NCBI GenBank assembly: GCA_963677415.2 | Contig: CAXXFJ010000016.1 | Span: 20,744 to 84,743 of the forward strand | DNA length: 64,000 nucleotides | Reading direction: 5' to 3' | DNA from: JAQUTK01 sp963677415 | GTDB taxonomy: Bacteria > Bacteroidota > Bacteroidia > Bacteroidales > JAQUTK01 | In this document: positions 1-8,960 of the stretch, one piece after another | Position numbering within the stretch: position 1 is the stretch's first letter | Layout: each line of letters opens with the position of its first letter | The notes under the pieces: generated by a model | What the model saw: the letters and a program-made list of their open reading frames with translations, nothing else | Databases searched by the model: none | Told to the model about the DNA's origin: nothing | Made by a program: the position numbers and the translations under genes

Positions 1-2
1 AG

Positions 3-2369
3 GAATTCCGAATGCAGAGCGGAGATCCCGTCACAGTGGCCCGCGACCGTTCGGAAGAGAAGGTTGTCCATACTGCTCTACAATTGCTTGAACGCGATTG
101 TCAAAGTGTCTTCTCAGCTTCCCTCGTTGTTGATGCAAAGAAGGGGAATATTATAGTCGGTACGCTCGGAACCAGTTCGCTCCTCGCTGGTGTAGGTGTA
201 GATCTCTCTGTGTTGAAAGGTAAGCGGGAAGGCTTTTTGCTGACCGTCTTACCCGATGGTCGGTTACTGATTGCCGGCAGCGACAAGCGTGGTACCGCCT
301 ATGGTGTCATCGAACTGACTCGTCTCATCGGTGTTTCTCCTTGGGAATGGTGGGCCGACGCTATCCCTGAGAAAAAGGATTCTTTCAGTTTGCCGGCAAC
401 GTACCGCAATCTACAGGAACCGTCTGTTGCCTATCGTGGCATCTTCATAAACGACGAAGACTGGGGAATTTCTCCCTGGAGTTATCTCACTTATGAGCCA
501 AGCAATATTAAAGGGCAGATGGGACCGAAGACTCATGAACGTATCTTTGAACTGCTGCTCCGTCTGCGTGCCAACTATTTTTGGCCCGCTATGCATGAGT
601 GTAGTTATCCGTTCTTCTATTCCGAAGGAAATGCAGAAGCTGCTGATGCATACGGAATCTTTCTTGGCACGTCACACTGCGAACCGATGATGCGAAATAC
701 GAACGGTGAGTGGAAAAACGATGGTGTAGGGGAGTACGATTATGTGCATAACAAGGAGAATGTCCTGGCTTTCTGGAAAGAACGAGTGAAAGCTGTGGCA
801 GAGAAAGATAATGTCTATACGCTCGGCATTCGTGGTATACATGATGGCAAAATGAATGGGGCAAATACTGTTGCCGAACAAAAAGCTGCACTGACTGATA
901 TACTGAAAGAGCAGCGCGCGATGTTGGCAAAGTATGTGAATCCTGATATCTCCCGCGTGCCGCAACTCTTTATACCCTATAAAGAAGTACTCGATGTTTA
1001 TAACGCCGGACTGGTGGTACCGGATGATGTAACACTGATGTGGTGCGACGACAATTACGGATATATCCGCCATTTCCCAACGGAAAAGGAGCGGGCCCGG
1101 AAAGGTGGGAACGCCCTCTACTATCATGTCTCTTACTGGGGAAGACCGCACGATTATCTTTGGCTTGGAACTGCCAGTCCGGCACTTGTCTTTCAACAAT
1201 TAAACCTTGCCTATGAGAAAGGTATCCAAAAGATGTGGATCCTGAATGTGGGAGATATCAAACCTTCTGAATATCAGATCGAACTTTTTCTGGATATGGC
1301 ATGGGATATGAAACGTGTGCGCAAAGAAGGTGTCAATGCTCATCTGAGCAGTTTCTTTGAACGCGAGTTCGGCAAAGAGATTACTCAAGAGTTGCTTCCG
1401 GTAATGCGTGAGCACTATCGTCTCGCCTTTATTCGCAAACCTGAATTTCTGGGTAATACCCGTACCGAGGAGAAAGATCCTAAGTATAGTGTGGTCAAAG
1501 ATCTCCCTTGGAGTAATGTGTATATACATGACCGGCTCGATAGCTATAAGAGGATGTCAGAGAAGGTAGAACAACTCTCCGCACTAATCCCGGATGAAAA
1601 GCAGTCCGCCTGGTTTCAACTTGTGAAATATCCGGTTCAGGCTGCCGCTCAGATGAACAGAAAACTGCTTACCGCTCAGCTCGCCCGTAAAGGCAATGCT
1701 TCTTGGTCCGAAAGTGGTGCTGCTCAGATGAACGTGGAACAGCAAGCTGCTCAGTCTGCACGTATTGCCGAAGCATTGTGGGCAGAAAGTGATGCTGCTT
1801 ATGACAGTATTGCTGCGATGACCCGCCTCTATAACAAAGGGAAATGGAACAGAATGATCGATTTTCAACCACGAAGACTTCCTGTCTTTGAACGGTTGCA
1901 CCATTTGACTTCCGACAATATGCCGGAAGAAACTCCGGCTTTTCATACCTTCAAAGGCACTGACTGCACGGAAGGTATGTCCGTCATCTGCGAAGGATTG
2001 GGCTATGAAGGCTGTGCTGTATCAGTGAAAAAAGGAGATGCGTTGACCTTCAGCTTTGAAATGCCTGACAGTGAGTCTGGCTCAGTGAGTGATTCTATCA
2101 AAGTGGAAGTCTGTCTGCTGCCCAACCACCCTGTTGAAGGCACCAAGCTCCGTTTCTCCCTCTCAGTTGATGGAAGTGTGCCAATGATTGTCTCCTATGA
2201 GACCTATGATCGCAGCGAAGAATGGAAAGAAAATGTCCTCCGTAATCAAGCAATCCGAACGCTGGTGATCCCTATCGCAAAGAAAGATGTTCACAAACTC
2301 GTATTCGCCGCCCTTGATGAAGGTGTGGTATTGGATGGAATCGTATTGTATATTTTAAAGAGAAAATAA
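3..2369 (+). CDS. GH115 family xylan alpha-glucuronidase, 5' end cut off by the window
   Basis: Matches glycoside hydrolase family 115, exo-acting enzymes that remove (4-O-methyl-)glucuronic acid side chains from glucuronoxylan and related polysaccharides. The family core is visible: SVAYRGIFINDEDWGISPW at about residue 140, then a TIM-barrel-like stretch (RANYFWPAMHEC, LGTSHCEPM, WCDDNYGYIRHFP, YYHVSYWGRPHDYLWLG), and a C-terminal beta-rich region from about residue 640. The frame is open to the left edge (codons from position 3), so the first ATG at 12 is probably internal and the true start with any signal peptide lies outside. One base separates its stop from uxuA, so the two are probably co-transcribed: sugar release followed by uronate catabolism. 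Confidence 0.88.
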   Translation, partial: EFRMQSGDPVTVARDRSEEKVVHTALQLLERDCQSVFSASLVVDAKKGNIIVGTLGTSSLLAGVGVDLSVLKGKREGFLLTVLPDGRLLIAGSDKRGTAYGVIELTRLIGVSPWEWWADAIPEKKDSFSLPATYRNLQEPSVAYRGIFINDEDWGISPWSYLTYEPSNIKGQMGPKTHERIFELLLRLRANYFWPAMHECSYPFFYSEGNAEAADAYGIFLGTSHCEPMMRNTNGEWKNDGVGEYDYVHNKENVLAFWKERVKAVAEKDNVYTLGIRGIHDGKMNGANTVAEQKAALTDILKEQRAMLAKYVNPDISRVPQLFIPYKEVLDVYNAGLVVPDDVTLMWCDDNYGYIRHFPTEKERARKGGNALYYHVSYWGRPHDYLWLGTASPALVFQQLNLAYEKGIQKMWILNVGDIKPSEYQIELFLDMAWDMKRVRKEGVNAHLSSFFEREFGKEITQELLPVMREHYRLAFIRKPEFLGNTRTEEKDPKYSVVKDLPWSNVYIHDRLDSYKRMSEKVEQLSALIPDEKQSAWFQLVKYPVQAAAQMNRKLLTAQLARKGNASWSESGAAQMNVEQQAAQSARIAEALWAESDAAYDSIAAMTRLYNKGKWNRMIDFQPRRLPVFERLHHLTSDNMPEETPAFHTFKGTDCTEGMSVICEGLGYEGCAVSVKKGDALTFSFEMPDSESGSVSDSIKVEVCLLPNHPVEGTKLRFSLSVDGSVPMIVSYETYDRSEEWKENVLRNQAIRTLVIPIAKKDVHKLVFAALDEGVVLDGIVLYILKRK

Positions 2370-2370
2370 G

Positions 2371-3552
2371 ATGGAAAAGACTTGGAGATGGTTCGGTCCT
2401 AACGATAAAATAACGCTTGACATGCTCCGTCAGATAGGAGTGGAAGGTATTGTAACCGCACTGCATGAGATACCCAATGGGGAGGTGTGGCCGTTGGAAA
2501 CCATCCTCGACCGCAAACGTTTTATAGAAGCCGCCGGTCTGCGCTGGTCTGTAGTCGAAAGTCTGCCCGTCAGCGAAGCCATCAAATATGCAGGAGAGGA
2601 ACGTGACCGGCTGATAGAAAACTATAAAAAGAGCCTTATCAATATAGGGAAAGCAGGCATTCATACTGTTTGTTACAACTTCATGCCTGTCATTGATTGG
2701 GTGCGCACTGACCTGCAACATTCTTTGGCTGACGGCACCAGTTCGCTCTACTTCGACCGCTTTCGCTTTGCCTATTTTGATTGCATGATTCTGAAACGGG
2801 AGGAATCGCGCAACGACTACACTTCCGATGAACTTGCTCAGGTGGAGGCGCTTGATTGTGTCATCACTGAAGTCGAAAAGGAACAACTCATTGATACTAT
2901 CATCGTCAAGACACAGGGTTTTGTCAACGGCAACATCAAAGAGGGAGATCTCAATCCTGTATCCATCTTCCGTTCCATGCTCGACTTGTATAAAGGTATA
3001 GGAAAAGAAGAGCTCCGTGCCAACATGCATCAGTTTCTCACCGAGATTATCCCGGTTTGTGAAGAGTATGGCATAAACATGTGTGTCCATCCGGATGATC
3101 CTCCTTATCAGTTGCTTGGATTACCGCGCATCGTCACTTCCGAAGAGGATATGGACTGGTTGCTCCATGCGGTAGATAGTCCGCACAATGGACTCACCTT
3201 TTGTGCCGGTTCGCTCAGTGCCGGACTCCATAACAACGTTCCCGCTCTTGCACGCAAGTTTGCAGGACGCACCCATTTTGTGCATCTCCGAAGCACCAAC
3301 GTTGAACAAGGCGGTAATTTTATGGAAGCTTCTCATCTTGAGGGGCGCGGACATCTCATAGAGCTCATCCGTATCTTCGAAAAGGAACCTTCGGATCTTC
3401 CTATGCGTGTCGACCATGGTCGGCTCATGCTCGGCGATGCCGATAAAGGATACAATCCCGGCTACTCTTTTCATGGAAGAATGCTGGCTCTTGCACAGGT
3501 CGAAGGTATGATGGCGGTGGTACGTGATGAACGCGCGAATGGTTGGATATAA
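2371..3552 (+). CDS. uxuA: mannonate dehydratase (copy 1)
   Basis: D-mannonate dehydratase converts D-mannonate to 2-keto-3-deoxygluconate in glucuronate breakdown. The 393-residue length fits the family. The opening TWRWFGPND, the IPNGEVW motif near residue 35, YNFMPVIDWVRTDL near residue 103, the metal-site motif VHPDDPP (His about 240), the CAGSLSAG segment and HFVHLRS are all UxuA hallmarks. It follows the GH115 gene directly, consistent with feeding on glucuronate released from xylan side chains. A second, divergent copy lies at 47.2 kb. It converges on mlaF with a 49-base gap in which I see no clear terminator. Confidence 0.93.
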   Translation: MEKTWRWFGPNDKITLDMLRQIGVEGIVTALHEIPNGEVWPLETILDRKRFIEAAGLRWSVVESLPVSEAIKYAGEERDRLIENYKKSLINIGKAGIHTVCYNFMPVIDWVRTDLQHSLADGTSSLYFDRFRFAYFDCMILKREESRNDYTSDELAQVEALDCVITEVEKEQLIDTIIVKTQGFVNGNIKEGDLNPVSIFRSMLDLYKGIGKEELRANMHQFLTEIIPVCEEYGINMCVHPDDPPYQLLGLPRIVTSEEDMDWLLHAVDSPHNGLTFCAGSLSAGLHNNVPALARKFAGRTHFVHLRSTNVEQGGNFMEASHLEGRGHLIELIRIFEKEPSDLPMRVDHGRLMLGDADKGYNPGYSFHGRMLALAQVEGMMAVVRDERANGWI

Positions 3553-3601
3553 GGAAGGGTGTACGACAGGAATTTATTTACCGGTTGGATGATGGTTCAG
3601 A

Positions 3602-4378
3602 TCAGCCTTCCTCTTCCATCAGTCCGATTTCGATGTTTTTGACTTTTTTGAAGAGGGCAGAAGCAAAGATGAAGTCGTTCAGTTTCTTGTTGCTCGAAGT
3701 GATTATTTCGTCTTTACTGCCAGTCCATTCCAGTCTGCCTTCGTGGATGAATATGATATTATCTCCGTTTTCCATCACGGAGTTCATGTCATGCGTGTTG
3801 ATGATTGTGGTGATGTTGTATTCTCTGGTAATCTCTTTGATTAGTTTGTCAATGACGATGGAAGTCTTAGGATCGAGTCCTGAGTTTGGTTCATCGCAAA
3901 AAAGGTATTTTGGCTTGAGGGTAATAGCACGGGCAATAGCCACACGCTTCTTCATACCACCACTTATTTCTGCCGGTGAAAGGTGTCCGATATCATGAAG
4001 ATTGACTCGCTCGAGACAGGATATCGCACGTTCTTGACGCTCTTTGAAGCGCATATTTGAGAACATATTAAGCGGAAACATCACATTTTCAAGAACAGTG
4101 AGCGAATCGAACAATGCGGAGTTTTGAAATAGCATCCCGATTTCACGACGAAGCATTTTGATCTCTTGTCTGTCCATGGTAATCAGGTTACGACCATTAT
4201 AGTTGACCTCTCCTTTCTCCGGAGTCATTAGTCCAATGATGCATTTCATCAACACAGTCTTTCCCGAACCACTTTGCCCAATGACCATATTATTTTGACC
4301 GGGCAGGAAAATGGTGGATATATTCTTTAGTACGTCATTGTCATCAAAAGTTTTTGAGACTGATTTCAGTTCTATCAT
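3602..4378 (-). CDS. mlaF: Mla-type lipid ABC transporter, ATP-binding subunit
   Basis: ABC ATPase of the MlaF/Ttg2A type, which powers phospholipid movement between inner and outer membrane through an MCE protein. Walker A is GQSGSGKT near residue 35, the signature SGGMKKRVAIARA near residue 139, and Walker B LFCDEPNSGLDP follows. The permease mlaE lies immediately upstream and the two genes overlap by four bases, so they are translationally coupled. No mlaD (MCE) gene is next to them here, although one would be expected elsewhere in the genome. The 258-residue length is normal. Confidence 0.87.
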   Translation of the reverse strand: MIELKSVSKTFDDNDVLKNISTIFLPGQNNMVIGQSGSGKTVLMKCIIGLMTPEKGEVNYNGRNLITMDRQEIKMLRREIGMLFQNSALFDSLTVLENVMFPLNMFSNMRFKERQERAISCLERVNLHDIGHLSPAEISGGMKKRVAIARAITLKPKYLFCDEPNSGLDPKTSIVIDKLIKEITREYNITTIINTHDMNSVMENGDNIIFIHEGRLEWTGSKDEIITSSNKKLNDFIFASALFKKVKNIEIGLMEEEG

Positions 4379-5115
4379 GTCAATAGTAATTGAGTGAGTA
4401 GTAAGTCGGCAATAAGAATAAGAATGCTGCTCATCACCACAGAATCGGTGCTGGCTTTGCCCACTTCTAGTGAACCACCTTTCACATAATAGCCATAAAA
4501 ACCGGCTATGGAAGCGATGAGAAATGAATAAACCAATGTCTTTATGATCGAATATTGGACATAAAAAGGCACAAAAAAGGTTTGTAGACCATAGAGATAA
4601 TTGTCTGACGTGATTAGGTTGGTAAAGACGCTTACCAAATACCCCCCTGATATTCCTATAATCATACTGAAAATAACGAGTACGGGGCTGAAAAGTACCA
4701 ACCCAATAATCTTTGGTAGAATAAGAAAGTTGGCAGAGTTGACTCCCATAATGTCCAATGCTTCTATTTGTTCTGTGATACGCATGGTGCCAATTTCCGA
4801 TGCAATATTGGAACCGACCTTACCGGCCAGAAGTAAACACATGATGGTGGATGAGAACTCGAGGAGCAAAATATCACGGGTAACCAAGCCTGTGGTATAT
4901 TTGGGAAGCATTGGATTATCTACCCGCAGGCGTATCTGAATGGTAATAACAGCTCCGATGAACAAAGAAATAATCAAGACGATGATGATCGAACTGACTC
5001 CCAGATTATCCATCTCGCGAACGATCTGTTTGCAGGTTTCCCTGAACCGATCTGGCCAGGTCAGGACTTTCTGCATGAGAAGTACGTATTCGCCTACTTT
5101 ATTTAGTGCTGACAT
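4375..5115 (-). CDS. mlaE: Mla-type lipid ABC transporter, permease subunit
   Basis: MlaE/YrbE-family permease, the membrane partner of MlaF. It is 246 residues with about five hydrophobic segments and the family's characteristic region around LEFSSTIMCLLLAGKVGSNIASEIGTMRITEQIEALDIMG, where the EIGTMRVTEQI-type coupling helix is clearly recognisable. It is first in a two-gene operon with mlaF (four-base overlap) and diverges from lptB across an intergenic stretch of about 100 bases that carries a promoter for each side. Confidence 0.87.
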   Translation of the reverse strand: MSALNKVGEYVLLMQKVLTWPDRFRETCKQIVREMDNLGVSSIIIVLIISLFIGAVITIQIRLRVDNPMLPKYTTGLVTRDILLLEFSSTIMCLLLAGKVGSNIASEIGTMRITEQIEALDIMGVNSANFLILPKIIGLVLFSPVLVIFSMIIGISGGYLVSVFTNLITSDNYLYGLQTFFVPFYVQYSIIKTLVYSFLIASIAGFYGYYVKGGSLEVGKASTDSVVMSSILILIADLLLTQLLLT

Positions 5116-5143
5116 TCATTCTTAATTACTTTGTTAGATAGCA

Positions 5144-5151
5144 CAAAGGTA
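5144..5151 (-). promoter_or_regulatory. -7 box of mlaE-mlaF
   Basis: On the minus strand this reads TACCTTTG, a full match to the Bacteroidetes -7 consensus TAnnTTTG, about 29 bases upstream of the mlaE ATG. No clear TTTG -33 box sits at the ideal distance. Confidence 0.55.
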
Positions 5152-5192
5152 ATTATTTTGCAGTAAACGCACTTTTTAGTGCGATAAATTAT

Positions 5193-5200
5193 TACTTTTG
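5193..5200 (+). promoter_or_regulatory. -7 box of lptB
   Basis: TACTTTTG matches TAnnTTTG exactly and would start transcription near 5207. An in-frame TTG at 5198 falls inside this box, which argues against that TTG as the lptB start and favours ATG at 5219. Confidence 0.6.
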
Positions 5201-5218
5201 TCCGCAAATGAGCATGAT

Positions 5219-5974
5219 ATGAGTGAAGATCCGATGATATTACGAACAGAAAACCTGGTAAAGAAGTATCGTACACGTACGGTGGTCAACCATGTTTCTA
5301 TTAATGTGAAGCAAGGGGAAATTGTTGGATTACTTGGACCGAATGGGGCAGGAAAGACTACCTCCTTTTATATGACTGTCGGACTTATTACTCCTAACGA
5401 AGGTAAGATCTTTCTGAATGATACGGATATCACTTCTTTTCCTGTGTATAAGCGGGCGCAAAATGGTATCGGATATTTGGCTCAAGAGGCTTCTATCTTT
5501 CGGAAGATGACGGTCGAAGATAATATACGTGCTGTGCTGGAAATGACGAGTACAACAAAGGAATACCAGAAGGATAAACTTGAAAACCTGATCAGTGAGT
5601 TTAGTTTACAGAAGGTGCGGAAGAATCTTGGTGATCAACTTTCAGGAGGCGAGAGAAGAAGAACAGAGATTGCACGTTGTCTGGCAATCGATCCGAAGTT
5701 TATCATGCTGGATGAGCCTTTTGCAGGTGTCGATCCTATTGCTGTGGAAGATATTCAGTCCATCGTGTTCAAACTGAAAGATAAAAATATAGGTATTCTG
5801 ATTACCGACCACAACGTGCACGAGACGTTAAGTATCACAGATCGTGCCTATTTGCTGTTTGAAGGAAAGATATTGTTTCAGGGAACTGCAGAAGAACTGG
5901 CTGCCAATCAGATTGTCCGTGAGAAATATCTGGGTGTAAATTTTGAATTGAGAAGAAAAGTTGCTACCCGCTAA
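5219..5974 (+). CDS. lptB: LPS export ABC transporter ATP-binding protein
   Basis: LptB is the cytoplasmic ATPase that drives lipopolysaccharide extraction from the inner membrane with LptFG. It shows Walker A GPNGAGKTTS, the Q-loop region IGYLAQEASIFRKMTV, signature SGGERRRTEIARC, Walker B FIMLDEPFAGVDP and the switch histidine in ITDHNVHETL, which is the LptB pattern rather than a generic importer ATPase. I chose ATG 5219 because the longer frame begins at a TTG inside the promoter -7 box; ATG 5234 is also possible. It is transcribed alone and converges on the CPBP protease gene with three bases between stops. Confidence 0.88.
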   Translation: MSEDPMILRTENLVKKYRTRTVVNHVSINVKQGEIVGLLGPNGAGKTTSFYMTVGLITPNEGKIFLNDTDITSFPVYKRAQNGIGYLAQEASIFRKMTVEDNIRAVLEMTSTTKEYQKDKLENLISEFSLQKVRKNLGDQLSGGERRRTEIARCLAIDPKFIMLDEPFAGVDPIAVEDIQSIVFKLKDKNIGILITDHNVHETLSITDRAYLLFEGKILFQGTAEELAANQIVREKYLGVNFELRRKVATR

Positions 5975-5977
5975 GCA

Positions 5978-6886
5978 TTATTCTCTGCTTGTCCGACTAA
6001 GTGCAATCCTCTGAGCACCAATAAACAAAAGAAGAGAAATTAAACTCATCCAAAGAGTATCTCCAGTACCAAATAATTCCGCTTCTTTTCCCAATATACC
6101 ACGTTGTTCGAGATATAAGAGAATAATGAATGCTGCATTATTCGTGAAATGTGCTGCAACAGAGACCCATATTGAACGGGTATATTTGAGTAAATATCCT
6201 AACCATGCACCTAATAGCAGGCGAGGGATAAAAGCGAAGAACTCAAAATGAATGGCGCTAAAGATGGCTGCTGTGACCCAGACTGCAAGGTGATTTCTCT
6301 TTGTGAGTTCTTGCAGAAAGCGCTGTAGAAAACCACGAAAGAAAAATTCTTCACAGATTGCCGGCATTACTGCTAAGCAGAATAATACTACGATGAGCTT
6401 TGGTATTCCATCCATGATAGTCAATTTTTCCATCATATCAGCTAGTATTTTCTGTTGTTCACGCAATCCGGTTTCAATAAATTTCATCCACTCAGGAAAA
6501 GGGATTGCATCATTCCATGAAGCAACGAGAGAGGTAAAAGGCATGATGATAATAGTGCTGATTATCGTAATCAGAAGGATGAAAGATGAGGGTAAGCTGT
6601 CGGAAGATAAATATTTTGATGGTGTTGAGCTGGTCAGGTATGCGGTGATTAGTGCGGGTGATAGAAACGTGAATAGTGATGAGATGGAATTGATTACTAG
6701 TAACATATTCGGTTCGTTGATAAACGCGCCGTAACTTGTCGGACTAGTTCCCGTAATACTTGAATAAAGAAAGATGAATATGACTGTAAAGACTACTACT
6801 ATAATGTAGCCGATTAATATGGAGAGCAGAAACAGAATGAATTTTCCGCCTGCATTCATGTGAAAGAAGCTTCCCTTCAGTGACAT
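5978..6886 (-). CDS. CPBP family intramembrane metalloprotease
   Basis: A 302-residue, strongly hydrophobic protein with about eight membrane segments. The abortive-infection/CAAX-protease-like motifs are intact: EEFFFRGFLQR (EExxxR) near residue 185, FSAIHFEFF (FxxxH) near 217, and HFTNNAAF (HxxxN) near 251, the three clusters that hold the catalytic Glu, His and metal ligands. Substrate is unknown; family members act as prenyl-protein proteases, bacteriocin-immunity proteins or membrane scaffolds. It follows the RRM gene on the same strand, but a strong terminator lies between them, so it is probably transcribed separately. Confidence 0.8.
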   Translation of the reverse strand: MSLKGSFFHMNAGGKFILFLLSILIGYIIVVVFTVIFIFLYSSITGTSPTSYGAFINEPNMLLVINSISSLFTFLSPALITAYLTSSTPSKYLSSDSLPSSFILLITIISTIIIMPFTSLVASWNDAIPFPEWMKFIETGLREQQKILADMMEKLTIMDGIPKLIVVLFCLAVMPAICEEFFFRGFLQRFLQELTKRNHLAVWVTAAIFSAIHFEFFAFIPRLLLGAWLGYLLKYTRSIWVSVAAHFTNNAAFIILLYLEQRGILGKEAELFGTGDTLWMSLISLLLFIGAQRIALSRTSRE

Positions 6887-6927
6887 GGTCGGATGTATTA
6901 GATATGTATTATACGATTGAAATAGAA

Positions 6928-6956
6928 AAAGGTTGGCTTACGAGAAGCCAACCTTT
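6928..6956 (-). terminator. Rho-independent terminator of the RRM gene
   Basis: A 12-bp perfect stem (AAAGGTTGGCTT with its complement) and a five-base loop. On the minus strand it is followed by a T-rich run (TTTTTCTATTTC), directly downstream of the RRM protein stop. Confidence 0.8.
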
Positions 6957-6980
6957 AAGTATCGTTCAGAATAAAACTGA

Positions 6981-7226
6981 TTAGTTTCTCGGCTTAGCCT
7001 CGTTAACTACCATTGCACGACCACCTAGGTCCTTGCCGTTCAATTCTTTGATGGCTTCTTGCGCTTCTGAGTCATCAGCCATTTCAACAAAACCGAAACC
7101 TTTTGATCTGCCTGTTTCGCGATCTGTAATTACTCTGGCAGAGTTAACTTCGCCGAATTGTTTGAATACTTGCTCCAAATCGCCTTCCCGAACTTTGTAG
7201 TTCAGGTTTCCAATGAAAATGTTCAT
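6981..7226 (-). CDS. RRM-domain RNA-binding protein
   Basis: An 81-residue single RNA recognition motif protein, the small glycine-rich type common in Bacteroidetes and cyanobacteria. RNP2 is IFIGNL at residues 3-8 and RNP1 is KGFGFVEM near residue 43. The short tail ends AKPRN instead of a long Gly-rich extension. Such proteins bind RNA and have been tied to mRNA regulation and cold response in other bacteria; the target here is unknown. No perfect -7 box was seen close to the ATG; the best candidate on the minus strand (TTACTTTG at 7364-7371) would give an unusually long leader of about 130 bases. Confidence 0.88.
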   Translation of the reverse strand: MNIFIGNLNYKVREGDLEQVFKQFGEVNSARVITDRETGRSKGFGFVEMADDSEAQEAIKELNGKDLGGRAMVVNEAKPRN

Positions 7227-7485
7227 AAAAATAAAAAAATTAAGTAATAGAAAATAGTACGCAAAGAAGTTTGAATCGGTGTTGCTTTATTGTAAAACGC
7301 AGTAACTGATTGGTAGACTGGCACTAAAAAGGAAAATCAAAAGCAAACTTTCATTGTACGGGACAAAGTAAATCATTTAATCTGAGATACACATCAACAA
7401 ATCAGAAAAAAATTAGGGTTTTGTGAAAATAATTGATTTATCCTCCTTCTTATTCAATAGGTTAGGCATTATTTTGAGAAAGAAG

Positions 7486-7516
7486 TTTGATATTTGAAAG
7501 AATAGAACTACTTTTG
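7486..7516 (+). promoter_or_regulatory. promoter of tig-clpP-clpX
   Basis: TTTG at 7486-7489, a 19-base spacer, then TACTTTTG at 7509-7516: both Bacteroidetes promoter elements at ideal distance. This predicts a leader of about 70 bases before the tig ATG. Confidence 0.75.
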
Positions 7517-7593
7517 CACCCTCATGTAGCATCTTCATGCTTACGAATAGGACTTTTGATTGTATATAATATAAACCACATAAATTTTGTCTG

Positions 7594-8949
7594 ATGAGCG
7601 TCTCAAGAAAAGACATTGATAGCGTAAATGCTATTTTAACAGTAAAGATAGGTAAAGAAGACTATCAGGAGAAGGTAGAAAAAGAATTAAAAGAGTTACG
7701 TAGAAAGGCAAAAGTGCCTGGGTTCCGTCCGGGTAATGTGCCCATGGGAATGATCCAGAAAATGTATGGAAAGTCGGCTCTGGCAGAACAGGTTAACAAA
7801 TTGATTTCTGATGGGCTTTACGAATATATCAAAGAGAATAATCTCAATATTCTGGGTGAACCGTTACCTGTGATGGATGAAAAGGCAATCGACTTTGACA
7901 CTGAAGATGAATTTGAGTTCTCTTTTGAGATTGGTCTTGCTCCTGTTGTTAATGTGAGTCTTGATAAAAAAGATAAGATTCCATATTACGAGATTGAGGT
8001 GACAGATGCAATGATAGAGAAACAAATCAAAGCATTTACTTCGCGTACAGGAAAGAACGTAGTTGTAGATGGACCTTCAATCGAAGGAGATATGATACGC
8101 GGTAATCTGACTGAACTTGGAAAAGAAGACGGATTGAAGCAGGAAAGTGTCATTGTAATGGCATCATACATGTCAGATGCTGATGAAAAAGCAAAATTTA
8201 AAGGTATTATCAAAGATCAGGAGATCACTTTTAATCCTTCGAAGGCTTACAATGGAAATGAACAGGAAATCCGTTATTTGTTGCACTTGGATAAGGATGC
8301 TGATGTTTCTGCATATACAAATGACTTTTTATTTCAGGTGACAGAACTTTCTCGTTTTGAGGAAGGTCCTATGAACCAGGAATTATTTGATCAGGCTTTT
8401 GGCGCTAATGTTGTTAAAACAGAAGAAGAATTCAAAGCTAAGATCCGTGAGTCTCTGTCGTTGAATGTGTCTCCAGAATCTGATTATAAGTTCTTGGTAG
8501 ATGCTCGTGATGTACTGATAGCAAAAGCCGGGAATATGAAGTTTCCGGATGTATTTCTAAAACGTTTTATGGCTGCTAGCAGCGAAAATAAAACAGAGGA
8601 ACAGCTTGAAGAGGAATATCCAAAGACAATTGAATCATTGACCTGGCATCTGATTAAAGAGAAATTGGTAAAGGACAACAACCTGACTCTTGAGGAAAAT
8701 GATGTGAAAGAGTTTGCAAAGAAGGTTGCTAAAAGCCAGTTTGCGCAATATGGGATGTTGAATACACCTGACGATATTGTTGATAATTACTCGAAGGATA
8801 TGTTGAAAGATAAGAAAACGCTAAACAATATTGTAGAACGTGCCATTGAGGAAAAACTCATTGGCTTGTTGAAAGATATGTCTACTCTAGAGAAGAAGAC
8901 CGTCACAATGGAAGAATTTAATAAGTTCTTTACACCAGAAAGCAAGTAA
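7594..8949 (+). CDS. tig: trigger factor, ribosome-associated chaperone
   Basis: Trigger factor binds the ribosome exit tunnel and shields nascent chains. The N-terminal ribosome-binding signature is visible as KVPGFRPGNVPMGMIQKMYG at about residues 38-57. The middle region (about 150-230) is weakly PPIase-like, as usual in Bacteroidetes, and a charged helical C-terminal arm follows. The 451-residue length is normal. It leads an operon with clpP 11 bases downstream and clpX beyond, the widespread tig-clpP-clpX order linking nascent-chain folding to proteolysis. Confidence 0.88.
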   Translation: MSVSRKDIDSVNAILTVKIGKEDYQEKVEKELKELRRKAKVPGFRPGNVPMGMIQKMYGKSALAEQVNKLISDGLYEYIKENNLNILGEPLPVMDEKAIDFDTEDEFEFSFEIGLAPVVNVSLDKKDKIPYYEIEVTDAMIEKQIKAFTSRTGKNVVVDGPSIEGDMIRGNLTELGKEDGLKQESVIVMASYMSDADEKAKFKGIIKDQEITFNPSKAYNGNEQEIRYLLHLDKDADVSAYTNDFLFQVTELSRFEEGPMNQELFDQAFGANVVKTEEEFKAKIRESLSLNVSPESDYKFLVDARDVLIAKAGNMKFPDVFLKRFMAASSENKTEEQLEEEYPKTIESLTWHLIKEKLVKDNNLTLEENDVKEFAKKVAKSQFAQYGMLNTPDDIVDNYSKDMLKDKKTLNNIVERAIEEKLIGLLKDMSTLEKKTVTMEEFNKFFTPESK

Positions 8950-8960
8950 AAAGAAAAATA

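Noticed and set aside
672..1199. Antisense frame of 175 codons inside the GH115 gene
   Set aside because: The plus-strand frame has clear family motifs; the antisense product has no recognisable feature.
2272..3090. Antisense frame of 272 codons across uxuA
   Set aside because: Shadow of a conserved enzyme; long antisense frames are common opposite such codon use.
5198..5974. TTG start for lptB
   Set aside because: The TTG lies inside the -7 promoter box, so it could not be in the transcript.
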